Shown in pieces: positions 26,524-39,223 of a stretch of 64,000 bases of DNA; position 1 is the stretch's first letter; every line of letters starts with the position of its first letter. The notes under the pieces were generated by a model. The model did not search any database, was not told the origin of the DNA, and worked only from the letters and a program-made list of their open reading frames with translations. The translations under genes were made by a program, and so were the position numbers. The stretch lies in the NCBI GenBank assembly GCA_018771605.1, contig CP076324.1:1116001-1180000 (forward strand). Reading direction: 5' to 3'. Source of the stretch: Aquificota bacterium (GTDB lineage Bacteria; Aquificota; Aquificia; Aquificales; Aquificaceae).

Positions 26524-28341
26524 ATGGAAATACTAATACTACTTTCACCCTTAATAGCCTTTTTGGTAATAGGCCTGTTTGGCTCAAGGCTGGGAGATAT
26601 GGCATCTGCCATCCTTTGCGTTCTTGGAGGACTCTTCTCCTTTCTTTTCTCCCTCTGGGCCACAGCAAAGGCACTCCAAGAACCATTTAGCGTAAAGCTC
26701 TATGACTTTTTGCCCCTTGGCAATTACACACTGTCTTTGGGACTCTACTTTGACCCCCTTTCCTCTATTACCGCCTCTGTAGTGACCTTCGTTGCTACTC
26801 TTATCTTCATCTACTCTATTGGTTATATGTCTAACCTCTTTGGCCAGTGGACCTTTAAGTTCTACGCTTACCTTTCCCTGTTCCTCTTTGCTATGCTTCT
26901 GATTGTCTTGTCTGACAACCTTCTTGGCATCTTCTTTGGCTGGGAAGGTGTGGGATTGGCTTCTTACCTTCTTATAGGCTACTTTCACACACAAAAGAAG
27001 GCAGCCAACGCATCTTTGGAAGCCTTTACACTAAACAGAATAGGAGACTGGTTTTTCCTCTTTGGCATAATAGCAAGCTTTTACCTTTTTGGCACACTAA
27101 ACATAGTGGAGATATTTAGCAAGCTAAGTGGTGTGGATAAGGCCCTTTTGGGTCTTGCCTGTTTGTTGCTTTTTGGTGGAGCGGTAGGAAAGTCTGGGCA
27201 GTTGCCACTGCACACATGGCTACCAAACGCCATGGCAGGTCCAACGCCAGTGTCAGCCTTGCTACACGCAGCCACCATGGTAGCGGCAGGAGTCTATATG
27301 GTAGCAAGGCTATATCCCATGTTTGAGAGCGCACCACAGAGTTTAAAAGTGGTAGCGGTAATAGGCGGATTAACGGCCCTGTTTGCAGCATTGGCAGCAA
27401 CCTCACACACAGATATAAAGAAGATAATAGCCTTTTCCACCATGAGCCAACTTGGGCTAATGTTTTTGGCCTTAGGCCTTGGGGACAAGGTAGCGGCCAC
27501 GTTCCACCTTACCACACACGCCTTTTTCAAAGCCCTACTCTTTTTATCGGCAGGTTCCATAATCCATGCCTTTCACCACCATGTGCATGACATATACGAG
27601 GTAGGCAATTTAAAGAAGTATATGCCCATAACCTACGCAAGCTTTTTAGTAGGAGCCTTAGCATTGGCTGGAATATTTCCTCTATCGGGCTTTTGGAGCA
27701 AGGACATGATAGTAGCCACGGCCTATGAGGCAAGCTTTGGCTGGGGGCTATTGGCATCGGTAGTAAGCTTACTAACAGCCTACTACATATTCAGGGAAGG
27801 CTTTGTAATGTTTCATGGCAAAGAGAGGCACCATGGAGAGGAGCCACATGAAAGCCCTGGAGTGATGTTGGTGCCTATGGTAGTTTTAAGCATAATGGCA
27901 GTGGTAGCGGGCTTTTTTGAAGGATGGTATAGCAAAGTTTTTGGAGCGGAGAAAGAATTGCATTTAAACATAGCGGTGTTGTCAGTGGCCATAGGGCTAA
28001 CAGGCATAGCCATAGCCTATGTGGTGTATATAAAGGGCATAATAAATCCGGAGAAGGCCTATGAGGCCCTAAAGCCTTTACATACTACCTTCAAAGAGCA
28101 GTTCTTTACAGAAAGGCTTTACCATAAGGTTTTGGCTTACGGCTATCTTTTCTACTCAAGGGTGCTATATGCCACGGCGGAAAGACAGCTTATAGATGGT
28201 TTGGTAAATTCTTCCTATGTGGGCGTGCGTGCCTTGGGTGGTCTTTTAAAGGCCTTGCAGGCAGGCAAGCTTAACCTATATATACTCTTCCTTTCTGTTG
28301 GCTTTTTGGCCCTTTTATTCTTAGTAATCTTTTGGAGGTAA
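26524..28341 (+). CDS. nuoL: Complex I antiporter-like subunit NuoL, copy 2
   Basis: 605 residues. Residues 3-537 are the same as NuoL1 except for one visible change (Thr for Met in KVAATFHLT). After LAYGYLFYSRV the sequence departs completely: the C-terminal helix region is shorter and ends in LALLFLVIFWR. The different lateral-helix ends presumably fit the different NuoM/NuoN partners of the two sets, while the channel part is kept uniform. Confidence 0.95.
   Translation: MEILILLSPLIAFLVIGLFGSRLGDMASAILCVLGGLFSFLFSLWATAKALQEPFSVKLYDFLPLGNYTLSLGLYFDPLSSITASVVTFVATLIFIYSIGYMSNLFGQWTFKFYAYLSLFLFAMLLIVLSDNLLGIFFGWEGVGLASYLLIGYFHTQKKAANASLEAFTLNRIGDWFFLFGIIASFYLFGTLNIVEIFSKLSGVDKALLGLACLLLFGGAVGKSGQLPLHTWLPNAMAGPTPVSALLHAATMVAAGVYMVARLYPMFESAPQSLKVVAVIGGLTALFAALAATSHTDIKKIIAFSTMSQLGLMFLALGLGDKVAATFHLTTHAFFKALLFLSAGSIIHAFHHHVHDIYEVGNLKKYMPITYASFLVGALALAGIFPLSGFWSKDMIVATAYEASFGWGLLASVVSLLTAYYIFREGFVMFHGKERHHGEEPHESPGVMLVPMVVLSIMAVVAGFFEGWYSKVFGAEKELHLNIAVLSVAIGLTGIAIAYVVYIKGIINPEKAYEALKPLHTTFKEQFFTERLYHKVLAYGYLFYSRVLYATAERQLIDGLVNSSYVGVRALGGLLKALQAGKLNLYILFLSVGFLALLFLVIFWR
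26531..28136 (+). repeat. 1.6-kb near-identical direct repeat, nuoL2 copy
   Basis: Partner of 17059-18664. The 9.5 kb between the copies carries nuoM1, N1, A, CD, H, I2, J2 and K2. Recombination between the direct repeats would delete that block and leave one hybrid nuoL. Confidence 0.95.
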
Positions 28342-28344
28342 AGG

Positions 28345-29820
28345 ATGGAAAAGCTTCTTAACCTTGCCATATTTCTTCCATTGCTTGGTGCCATAGCGGT
28401 TGGCATTGTCAGAAAGGAAAAGTTTTCAAAGCTTATCTCCTTGGCTATCTCCTTTGTAGTTTTCCTCATAATGCTATACCTCTTTGTAAACTTTGACTGG
28501 TCTTTAAAAGGTTTCCAGTACATCACAAAGGTAGACTGGATACCTTCCCTCGGTATTTCTTACCATGTGGGTGTGGACGGCATGGCCATATCCCTACTTT
28601 TGATGACCTCTTTGGTCTTTTTGGTTGCCTTTTTATGGTCCTGGAAGATAGAGGACAGGCCAAACCTTTACTTTGCTCTCTTCCTTGCTTTGGAGACTGC
28701 CTGTTTGGGTGTTTTTTCCGCCTTAGACCTATTCCTCTTTTACCTATTTTGGGAAGGTATGCTCATTCCCATGTATTTCATCATAGGCCTTTGGGGCCAT
28801 GATAGAAAGGTCTATGCTGCCAACAAGTTCTTTGTATATACCTTCTTCGGTAGCGTTTTCCTCCTTCTTGGCCTTGCCAGCATAGTGGTCTATGGCTATA
28901 TGATGACCGGCAAAATATCCTTTGACTACCTTTTCCATCTTAGCTTTTCCTATCCTATGCTTTTGCAAACCATTGCCTTCTTCCTCTTTGGCATAGGCTT
29001 TGCGGTAAAGATACCCATGTGGCCAGTGCATACATGGCTTCCTGATGCTCACGTGGAAGCGCCAACGGCCGGCTCTGTAATACTTGCCGCCGTGCTTTTG
29101 AAGATGGGCACCTTTGGCTTTGTGAGGTATTCTTTGCCCCTTTTCCCTGAGGCAAGCAAACAGTTCATACCACTTATCTTCTTCCTTAGCCTTGTAGCCA
29201 TAATTTACACTGCTATGATGGCCATAGCCCAAACGCATATCAAAAGGCTTATAGCCTACTCTTCCATAAGCCACATGGGTGTGGTAACCCTTGGCACCTT
29301 TGCCATGGACCACAACGCTCTAAACGGCGCCATATACATGATGATAGCCCACGGTCTTTCCTCCGCAGCCCTCTTTATGTCCGCCGGCTTTATATACGAC
29401 CGTATACACTCCTACCATATGGATGATCTGGGAGGATTGGCCAGGTATGTACCAAAATTGGCTGTGTTCTTTATGATAGCTGGACTTGCAGGCATAGGCT
29501 TTCCGGGCTTGGCTGGCTTTGTGGCTGAGTTTTTGGTCTTCCTCGGCACCTACAAAAGCTTCCCCATATGGGCCTTCATAGCAGGCTCTGGTGTGGTTCT
29601 GTCCGCCGCCTACTTCCTATACATGTATAAAAGGGTCATGTTTGAAGAGGAAACTCTCTCCGAATACAGGCTTGAAAAGTGGAAGCACCTAAAGGACTTA
29701 GAAGCCCATCACACCCTCTCCTTTGTGCTTATAATAGCCTTAGCATTGCTCATGGGCCTTTATCCTTACCCCTTTGTAAAGATAATAGAGCAAACCACCA
29801 AATACGTGTTGGGAGGCTAA
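28345..29820 (+). CDS. nuoM: Complex I antiporter-like subunit NuoM, copy 2
   Basis: Proton-pumping subunit, 491 residues. Conserved Glu in FWEGMLIPMYFIIGLWG; Lys segments FAVKIPMWPVHTWLPDAH and THIKRLIAYSSISHMG. Only moderately similar to NuoM1 at 18957. It starts 3 bp after nuoL2. Confidence 0.94.
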   Translation: MEKLLNLAIFLPLLGAIAVGIVRKEKFSKLISLAISFVVFLIMLYLFVNFDWSLKGFQYITKVDWIPSLGISYHVGVDGMAISLLLMTSLVFLVAFLWSWKIEDRPNLYFALFLALETACLGVFSALDLFLFYLFWEGMLIPMYFIIGLWGHDRKVYAANKFFVYTFFGSVFLLLGLASIVVYGYMMTGKISFDYLFHLSFSYPMLLQTIAFFLFGIGFAVKIPMWPVHTWLPDAHVEAPTAGSVILAAVLLKMGTFGFVRYSLPLFPEASKQFIPLIFFLSLVAIIYTAMMAIAQTHIKRLIAYSSISHMGVVTLGTFAMDHNALNGAIYMMIAHGLSSAALFMSAGFIYDRIHSYHMDDLGGLARYVPKLAVFFMIAGLAGIGFPGLAGFVAEFLVFLGTYKSFPIWAFIAGSGVVLSAAYFLYMYKRVMFEEETLSEYRLEKWKHLKDLEAHHTLSFVLIIALALLMGLYPYPFVKIIEQTTKYVLGG

Positions 29821-29823
29821 GAA

Positions 29824-31206
29824 GTGAATTGGAATGTCCTATTGCCTGAGCTTGTGCTTGCCTTTGGCATACTCCTTCTTTTTATACTTGACCTCTTTGC
29901 CAGCAAAAAACACTATAGGACTCTTACATACATATCAGCCCTTGTGCCAATAGCCTCTTTGATAAGCCTACTTTTTGTGAATTACCCCTCAAAAACCCTC
30001 TTTGACCTCTTTGAAGTAAACTCTTTAAACCTGCTTGGAAAGGCAGTAATATACTTGCTTACAAGCTTGGCCATCTTTTCCATGCAGGACTATTATGAAA
30101 AGAAGAACTCTGTATACACAGAACTCTCTTACCTTCCCCTTATGCCCACCCTAGGTCTTTCTATCCTCCTTTCTTCCAACAACCTTGTCCTTCTCTTCCT
30201 CTCCCTTGAGCTTGCAAGTATAAGCATGTATGTGCTTGTGTCCCTTCAAAGGGATGAATACTTTTCAAAAGAAGCCGGCTTTAAATACCTTGTAATAGGT
30301 GCGGTAGGCACATCCATGCTTGCCCTTGGCTCTGCCTTTTACTACGCCAGCACCGGTAGCCTCTTTTTCAAAGAATACAGGGACGAAAACAGCCTATTTT
30401 TGCTTGCCATGTTCCTCATACTCTCCGCCTTGGCACTCAAAGCCTCCGCAGTCCCATACCACTTTTGGACACCAGACGCCTACGAGGGTGCCCCCACACC
30501 TATAACAGGATACTTATCCTCCGTGCCAAAGGTGGCCATCTACTTCTTCCTTGTAAAGCTCCTATCTTACTTTTACCATCTTAAGCAATGGCTTATCCTT
30601 GTAGCCCTCCTTTCTCTCCTTTCCATGTTCTACGCCAACTTTGTGGCCTACGCCCAAAGGTCTGTAAAAAGGCTCCTTGTTTACTCCACCATAGCCCATG
30701 CGGGCTACTTCTTCCTTGGACTGGCCACAGCCCAGCCAAACCTTCAAAAGGCTCTGCTATTTTATGTTTCCCTATATGCCTTTGCAAGCCTTGGAAGCTT
30801 TGTCCTTATGGCCTCCCTTGAAAAGAGGGAAGGCTTTAGCCACCATATACTTGACTACAGAGGGCTGTTTAAAGACCACCCAGCCCTTGCCTCCATCTTT
30901 GCCCTATTCCTCTTTGCCTTCATAGGCATTCCACCCATGGCCCTCTTTGTTGGTAAGCTTGGCCTCTTTATGGGTCTTGTAAACTCCATGCTCTTCCCCC
31001 TTGCCCTTGCCTTTGTAGTTGCCAGCATCATATCCGCAGGCTACTACCTTAGAGTTATAGCCTCCATGTTCCTTGAGGAGGGTGAAAAGAAGTATCCACC
31101 TGCCAAGGTCTCCGGTGGAGAGGCCCTTACCCTTATGGTCTGTGCCTTGCTTGTGCTAATCCTGGGTATTTTTCCCCATCTTTTCTATGACCTTATTAGG
31201 TTCTGA
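29824..31206 (+). CDS. nuoN: Complex I antiporter-like subunit NuoN, copy 2
   Basis: Proton-pumping subunit, 460 residues, start GTG at 29824. Segments LFLSLELASISMYVLVSLQR, LKASAVPYHFWTPDAYEGAP and QRSVKRLLVYSTIAHAGY are diagnostic. Its TGA overlaps the ATG of the metallo-beta-lactamase-fold gene, so that gene is probably part of the same transcript. Confidence 0.94.
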   Translation: MNWNVLLPELVLAFGILLLFILDLFASKKHYRTLTYISALVPIASLISLLFVNYPSKTLFDLFEVNSLNLLGKAVIYLLTSLAIFSMQDYYEKKNSVYTELSYLPLMPTLGLSILLSSNNLVLLFLSLELASISMYVLVSLQRDEYFSKEAGFKYLVIGAVGTSMLALGSAFYYASTGSLFFKEYRDENSLFLLAMFLILSALALKASAVPYHFWTPDAYEGAPTPITGYLSSVPKVAIYFFLVKLLSYFYHLKQWLILVALLSLLSMFYANFVAYAQRSVKRLLVYSTIAHAGYFFLGLATAQPNLQKALLFYVSLYAFASLGSFVLMASLEKREGFSHHILDYRGLFKDHPALASIFALFLFAFIGIPPMALFVGKLGLFMGLVNSMLFPLALAFVVASIISAGYYLRVIASMFLEEGEKKYPPAKVSGGEALTLMVCALLVLILGIFPHLFYDLIRF

Positions 31207-31841
31207 TGCTTTTAAAAGTCTTACCGGTTGGCCTTCTTTCTGTAAACTGTTCCATAGTGGTGGATGAGGAAAGTGGTAAGGCCCTTGTGGTAGACCCCGG
31301 AGCGGACCCACAAAGGATAATAAAAGAGCTACAGCCCTTTGAACTTGTGGGCATTGTGGCCACCCATGGACACATAGACCATGTGGGACAGGTAAAAACC
31401 CTAAAGGAACACTTTAATGCACCCTTTTACATGCACCCAGCGGACAAGTTTCTTCTTAGCAACCCCCTCTGGCCCGGCTTTGAAAGACAGATAGGAGCCA
31501 ATTTCCCCTGCCCAGACCCAGATGTAGAGCTAAAGGATGGAATGGAGATAAGGTTTGGAAAAAGCAAACTTAAAGTTATTCACACTCCCGGGCATACTCC
31601 CGGCCTTTGCTGTCTTTATTCAGAGGAGGATAAAACCCTAATAGCGGGAGACCTTCTTTTTAAAGGCGGTGTGGGAAGGTGGGACCTTCCGGGCGGAAGC
31701 CTTGAGGACCTAAGGAAGTCTTTGAAAAGGATATTCTCAGAGCTTGAGGACGATGTGCTTGTTATAACTGGGCATTATGAGGAGACTACCATAGGACAGG
31801 AGAGGCTTTTTAATCCATACCTTAGAAGCCTTTTTGCATAA
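31206..31841 (+). CDS. MBL-fold metallo-hydrolase (glyoxalase II-like)
   Basis: Cytoplasmic metallo-beta-lactamase-fold hydrolase, 211 residues. The metal motif is ATHGHIDHVGQ (HxHxDH), with further ligands in HTPGHTPGL, AGDLLF and ITGHYE. The family includes hydroxyacylglutathione hydrolase-like thioesterases; the exact substrate is unknown. Overlaps nuoN2 by one base. Confidence 0.88.
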   Translation: MLLKVLPVGLLSVNCSIVVDEESGKALVVDPGADPQRIIKELQPFELVGIVATHGHIDHVGQVKTLKEHFNAPFYMHPADKFLLSNPLWPGFERQIGANFPCPDPDVELKDGMEIRFGKSKLKVIHTPGHTPGLCCLYSEEDKTLIAGDLLFKGGVGRWDLPGGSLEDLRKSLKRIFSELEDDVLVITGHYEETTIGQERLFNPYLRSLFA

Positions 31842-31878
31842 AATTTTTTTGTCTCATTTATTTTTATCATAAAAACTA

Positions 31879-32403
31879 ATGAAGCAGTATATTAATAGTA
31901 TGAGGACCATAAGCAAAGAGGAATTAAAAGAGCTTTATGAAAAGGACTTTCCCCTTTGGGTGGAGAAAAACTTGGAACTCCTTAGAGAAAAAGCCTACGA
32001 CTTGGTAGACTGGGAGAACCTTCTGGAGGAGATAGAGGATATGGGACTAAGACATCTTGAGAGTTGTATGAGCCATCTGGCGGTGATTTTGGAGCATCTT
32101 TACAAATGGGACCACTTTAGAGGGCTAACAAAAGCTGGAAAAGAAAAAGGAGGGCTTAGTTGGATAAAGAGTGTGGAGAATGCAAGGGATAGGATAGTGG
32201 TCCTCTTTAGGAGATACCCAAGCCTCAAGGCTAAACTACCGATGGAGCTTCAGTCTGCCTGGATTGAGGCGGTAGGTAATTTAAGAATATGGCTTAGAGA
32301 ATTGGGAGAAGACCCAGACCAATATCATATCCCAGAAGAATGCCCCTACACCTACGAAGAAGCCATGAAAAGAGATTTAAGAAAGGAGGCAATAGATGAA
32401 TAA
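31879..32403 (+). CDS. DUF29-family protein
   Basis: Helical protein of 174 residues matching the DUF29 pattern: [42 protein letters not shown] and CPYTYEEAM. Function is not known. The ATG at 31879 has no SD; ATG at 31900 is an alternative. It follows a T-rich stretch (31843-31866) that could act as a weak terminator for the nuo transcript. It overlaps trpB by 8 bp. Confidence 0.8.
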   Translation: MKQYINSMRTISKEELKELYEKDFPLWVEKNLELLREKAYDLVDWENLLEEIEDMGLRHLESCMSHLAVILEHLYKWDHFRGLTKAGKEKGGLSWIKSVENARDRIVVLFRRYPSLKAKLPMELQSAWIEAVGNLRIWLRELGEDPDQYHIPEECPYTYEEAMKRDLRKEAIDE

Positions 32404-33598
32404 AATCCATACCTATCCCGATGAAAAAGGCTATTTTGGAGAGTTCGGCGGAAAGTTTGTTCCGGAAACTCTAATGTATGCCCTTGAAGAGCTGGAAGAG
32501 GCCTATAAGGAAGTAAAGGAGGACCCATCCTTTTGGGATGAATTTAACCACTACCTTAAAAGCTTTGCAGGAAGGCCCACGCCACTGTATTTTGCAAAGA
32601 ACTTAACCCAGTATGCTGGAGGAGCAAAGATATACATAAAGAGGGAGGACCTTCTGCACACAGGAGCCCACAAGATAAACAACACCTTAGGACAGGCACT
32701 TCTTGCCAAGAGGATGGGAAAAAGGAGGATAATAGCGGAAACGGGTGCTGGCCAGCATGGTGTGGCAACGGCTACTGCCTGCGCCCTTTTGGGGCTTGAA
32801 TGCGTAGTATATATGGGAGAAGAGGATGCGGAGCGCCAGAAGCTAAACGTCTTTAGGATGAGGCTATTGGGTGCGGAAGTAAGGGTGGTAAAAAGCGGAT
32901 CAAGGACCCTAAAGGATGCTATAAACGAAGCCTTAAGGGATTGGGTGACCAATGTGGAAAATACCCATTACATAATAGGCTCTGTGGTGGGACCTCATCC
33001 CTTTCCCATGATGGTTAGAGACTTTCAGAAGGTGATAGGTGAGGAGACAAAGGCACAGCTTATGGAGTTGGAGGGAAGGCTTCCCGATGCGGTGGTCGCC
33101 TGCGTAGGTGGAGGCTCAAATGCCATGGGCATATTCTATCCCTTTATAGAACATCCAGAAGTTAGGCTCATAGGCGTGGAGGCTGGAGGCCTTGGTCTTG
33201 AGACTGGCAAGCATGCAAGCTCCATAAACGGTGGCTCTCCGGGTGTGCTTCATGGCATGAAGTCTTACTTTTTGCAGAATGAGGAGGGGCAGATCCTTAC
33301 AACCCATTCCATTTCCGCAGGGCTTGATTACCCTGGAGTGGGCCCAGAACATGCCTACCTTTTCAAAAGCAAAAGGGCAGAATATACCTATGCCACAGAC
33401 CAAGAGGCCCTTGAGGGCTTTAAACTCCTTTCAAGGCTTGAAGGCATAATACCGGCCCTTGAGCCAGCCCATGCGGTCCTAAAGGTGATTGAACTGTCAA
33501 AAGATATAGGGAAGGAAGGCATAGTAGTCTTTAATTTGTCTGGAAGAGGTGATAAGGATATGCTTCATGTGATGAAATACTTAGATACTATGCTATAA
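32396..33598 (+). CDS. trpB: Tryptophan synthase beta subunit
   Basis: PLP enzyme joining indole and serine, 400 residues. The Schiff-base Lys is K93 in [17 protein letters not shown] and the phosphate-binding GGGSNA loop are intact. It is the TrpB1 type by length and N-terminal sequence ([13 protein letters not shown]). No trpA is adjacent. The ATG overlaps the DUF29 gene and is preceded by AGGAGG. Confidence 0.96.
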   Translation: MNKIHTYPDEKGYFGEFGGKFVPETLMYALEELEEAYKEVKEDPSFWDEFNHYLKSFAGRPTPLYFAKNLTQYAGGAKIYIKREDLLHTGAHKINNTLGQALLAKRMGKRRIIAETGAGQHGVATATACALLGLECVVYMGEEDAERQKLNVFRMRLLGAEVRVVKSGSRTLKDAINEALRDWVTNVENTHYIIGSVVGPHPFPMMVRDFQKVIGEETKAQLMELEGRLPDAVVACVGGGSNAMGIFYPFIEHPEVRLIGVEAGGLGLETGKHASSINGGSPGVLHGMKSYFLQNEEGQILTTHSISAGLDYPGVGPEHAYLFKSKRAEYTYATDQEALEGFKLLSRLEGIIPALEPAHAVLKVIELSKDIGKEGIVVFNLSGRGDKDMLHVMKYLDTML

Positions 33599-33606
33599 TA
33601 TTCCTC

Positions 33607-36664
<3,058 letters not shown>

Positions 36665-37084
36665 CCATAATACTATACTTGCCCATTTTTAACGTAGGGG
36701 TAGGCTCACCCCCTATCTCTAAATAGGTATCTCCAAAGGACAACCATTACATAAGCAATGGTGATGCAACTACCGTTTTTTTGCTAAAAATAAATGAGAC
36801 AACCAATATAGTGGCACGTTAACGCTTACACTAAAAAAATTTTCAAATAAGGCACAGTATACTGTACTACAAAGAACGAATTTCTTACATAGTGTTAAAA
36901 AACATATGATATAAATCATATCTTTTTTGAAAATTATAAAAAGTATAGGATTTTCCTCATAATTTTTTGAAATGTAATAGAAAGTTTACTAAATGAAATG
37001 CATATATACTTAAAACACTATATCCTTGACTGTAAAACAAAAAGACTATAAAATAAATCACAAACTTTTAAAAGGAGGTAAGGC
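36665..37084. other. 420-bp intergenic region with possible terminator and promoter
   Basis: No ORF or RNA gene is visible. Near the rph end there is an imperfect stem (TAGGGGT 36695-36701 with ACCCCCTA 36708-36715) and further on ACCATT/AATGGT (36743-36762) followed by a T7 run at 36776-36782; either could end rph transcription. The second half is strongly AT-rich and leads to the promoter at 37026. Confidence 0.45.
37026..37054 (+). promoter_or_regulatory. Sigma-70 type promoter of the symporter operon
   Basis: TTGACT (37026-37031), 17-nt spacer, TAAAAT (37049-37054). A strong SD, AAAGGAGGT, lies at 37071-37079 before the ATG at 37085. The same -35 sequence and spacing occur at the tRNA-fMet promoter in this window. 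Confidence 0.7.
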
Positions 37085-37321
37085 ATGTTAACAAAAGAGC
37101 AGTTAGAAAATTATTGGCGGGAAAACCGCAACCTTATGCTTTTAGTTCTTTTTATATGGGCCTTAGTTTCTTATGGTGCTGCTCTTATATCAGGCTGGCT
37201 CAATAAAATAGTTATCTTTGGTTTTCCGCTTGGTTATTACATGGGCGCCCAAGGTTCCCTTATTGTATTCCTTCTTCTCATAATCTTTTATGCGAAAAAG
37301 ATACGCCGGGTGAGAAATTAG
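37085..37321 (+). pseudogene. Symporter small subunit (DUF4212), 3' end cut by an IS
   Basis: Two-helix membrane protein that pairs with SSS-family solute:sodium symporters. The N-terminal pattern YWRENRNLMLLVLFIWALVS and the second helix match DUF4212. The gene is native up to YAKK; the IS then supplies IRRVRN and a stop. The lost tail, MDQIDKKYGVEEE, survives right of the IS at 38290-38331. The product loses 13 hydrophilic residues that are strongly conserved in the family but keeps both helices, so some function cannot be excluded. Confidence 0.88.
37280..37302 (+). repeat. 23-bp target-site duplication, left copy
   Basis: Begins ATAATCTTTTATG and ends CGAAAAAGAT; it is repeated exactly at 38269-38291 on the other side of the IS. 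It is the codon stretch for LIIFYAKK of the interrupted gene. Twenty-three base pairs is far longer than the 2-14 bp made by most IS families. Confidence 0.92.
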
Positions 37322-38268
37322 ACCTCAAGTTCACCCCTCCTATAATAGCTATATCCAATAGCATAAGCATATACATACACAAGCACACAAGTTAAAGTCC
37401 TCCACCCACTACCAGCATTAAAAAGCTTTATCTGACTTATAACACCTTCCACTACCTGCCTTTTTGCCCTCATCTCCCTACTACCACACACAATCACACC
37501 TTCACAACCCCTATAACCCCTATCTCCATACACCACACAACTCTCCACAAGCTTCCTAAACCATAAACTCCTTCTCTTCCTTTCCCTAAATGCCCTAACC
37601 TCATGCACACTTCCAAAGCTTATCCACACATCATAAACTCTTCCCCACCTATCACATAACACCATCATCAACATGCCATACCTGACCTCCTCAAACTCCA
37701 CTACCTTCCCATTGTCTCTCCGAACTATCTTCCTTCTCCTCTTTGCCCACCATACCTTCCCTCTTACCCTCCTTATCTTCTGTGTCCTCGCCCTGTTTAC
37801 ATTGGCTATGTCCACTATGGTTCCATCTATTACAAGTTCTATCTTCTTACCATACAAAAGCCTTGCTAAAATCATAAGCTTCAATCTATAAAGCTTGTAT
37901 TCTCTCAATATCCTGTATACTCTCTTGAGTCTGTATCTTCTGAAGATATGCCATGATTGTATGGATGGGTCAATAAGTAGTTTAGCTAAGGTGAGGACTT
38001 TTGTATTGGTTATGTAGGAGAGTATAAAGATGGTTGCTATATGGATGTCTGTGAGTTTAGGCTTTCTGCCTGCTTTTGGTTTTGGCACATTAAGGAATGG
38101 CAAGGCATTTTCAAGGTCTTTTAGGATTTGTTGGTAGATGCGTAGGTAAGGTGGTATAATTTCCATGATAAAAACCTCCGATGATTTTTAGGGCTACTAT
38201 TATAGTAGCCCTGCTGTCTTTTTATTGATATGGAAGGTTTAGCTTAAAGGGAATTTCTCACTCGGCGT
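37303..38268 (-). mobile_element. Insertion sequence, 966 bp, one transposase gene
   Basis: Ends are terminal inverted repeats: left ACGCCGGGTGAGAAATT, right the reverse complement of ACGCCGAGTGAGAAATT (one mismatch in 17). The single ORF on the minus strand fills most of the element. It sits in the DUF4212 gene between exact 23-bp direct repeats, so insertion looks recent. The family cannot be fixed by eye; the DDE domain resembles the IS5/IS982 group, but the long duplication recalls IS1202-like elements. Confidence 0.92.
37318..38166 (-). CDS. DDE transposase of the IS
   Basis: Transposase of 282 residues, apparently intact. Catalytic triad candidates are D in VIDGTIVDIAN, D in VYGDRGYRG and E in RQVVEGVISQIK. 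The N-terminal 100 residues (KPKLTDIHIATIFILSY) are helical and probably bind the ends. A very basic middle segment (WWAKRRRKIVRRDN) is notable. The stop lies 16 bp inside the left end and overlaps the tail of the truncated DUF4212 frame. Confidence 0.9.
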   Translation of the reverse strand: MEIIPPYLRIYQQILKDLENALPFLNVPKPKAGRKPKLTDIHIATIFILSYITNTKVLTLAKLLIDPSIQSWHIFRRYRLKRVYRILREYKLYRLKLMILARLLYGKKIELVIDGTIVDIANVNRARTQKIRRVRGKVWWAKRRRKIVRRDNGKVVEFEEVRYGMLMMVLCDRWGRVYDVWISFGSVHEVRAFRERKRRSLWFRKLVESCVVYGDRGYRGCEGVIVCGSREMRAKRQVVEGVISQIKLFNAGSGWRTLTCVLVYVYAYAIGYSYYRRGELEV

Positions 38269-38331
38269 ATAATCTTTTATGCGAAAAAGATGGATCAGAT
38301 TGACAAAAAATACGGAGTAGAGGAGGAGTAA
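38269..38331 (+). pseudogene. 3' remnant of the DUF4212 gene plus right target duplication
   Basis: The duplicated 23 bp are followed by codons for MDQIDKKYGVEEE and TAA. The GAGGAGGAG in this remnant is also the ribosome-binding site for the ATG at 38333, so the large-subunit gene keeps its own translation signal. Transcription from 37026 now has to pass the IS. Confidence 0.85.
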
Positions 38332-38332
38332 G

Positions 38333-39130
38333 ATGGTAGATAAGGGATTTGTTGAAAGGCTTAGGAAGGTTTACGCCATCTATACAGGTGGTCTTATACT
38401 ACTTCTCATACTCCTTTACATAGGTGAAAAACTTTTTAATCTATCTCCTGTGTTCATAGGATATGTTTTTCTATTTGGAACAATTGCGGTTTATGCAACC
38501 ATAGGAATAATATCAAGAACTGGAAAAGTGGCAGAGTACTACGTGGCAGGAAGGAGGGTGCCTGCAATTTTCAACGGTATGGCCACAGCCGCCGACTGGA
38601 TGTCTGCAGCATCCTTTATTGGTATGGCTGGCGCTCTTGCCCTTCAGGGTTATAACGGCCTTGCCTTTATTATGGGATGGACTGGTGGTTATGTGCTTTT
38701 GGGGGTTTTGATAGCTCCTTATCTTAGAAAGTTTGGTGCTTATACCATCCCAGACTTCCTTGATGCCAGGTATGGCGGAAAGATACCAAGGCTTGTGGGA
38801 ATAGTGGCCACCATTATAGTTTCCTTTACCTATCTTACAGCCCAGATAACTGGCGTGGGTATTATAGTCAGCAGGCTTTTGGGTCTTCCCTTTGAAGTGG
38901 GAGTCTTTTTAGGTCTTGCTGGTATATTGGTATGTTCCTTTTTGGGCGGTATGAAGGCGGTCACATGGACTCAGGTGGCCCAGTATATAGTGCTAATCTT
39001 AGCCTACCTTATACCCGTGACTGCTCTGTCTTTTAAATACACAGGAAACCCCATATCCCAAATCTCCTACGGCTTTGCCCTTCAAGGTATAGAACAGAAG
39101 TTCGCTCAGCTAAAAGATGACCCAAAGTAG
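38333..39130 (+). pseudogene. Solute:sodium symporter large subunit, N-terminal half ending at an amber codon
   Basis: SSS-family (ActP-like) cation/solute symporter, first 265 residues, about six helices with AEYYVAGRRVPAIFNGMATAADWMSAASFIGMAG, the characteristic sodium-site region. The frame stops at TAG (39128-39130) after LKDDPK and then stays open in the same frame to 40333, so one base change to AAG, CAG or GAG would restore a 666-residue protein. The stop falls in a charged loop, not in a helix. Confidence 0.85.
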
Positions 39131-39223
39131 ATAGAGGTAAGAGAGATACACAAAAAGAAGGCAGAAGAGTTAAAGGCTAAGATAGAAGCCCTCCCAGCAA
39201 GCTGGGAACAGGGCAAAAAGGAC

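Noticed and set aside
36811-36826. Sigma-54-like promoter (TGGCAC followed by GC) before the symporter operon
   Set aside because: GG and GC elements are 9 nt apart instead of 10 and the second half lacks TTGC; a good TTGACT-N17-TAAAAT promoter lies nearer the gene.
39128-39130. TAG read as pyrrolysine or another programmed recoding
   Set aside because: No pyl genes or recoding structure is seen, and the neighbouring gene is also disrupted; a plain nonsense mutation is simpler.
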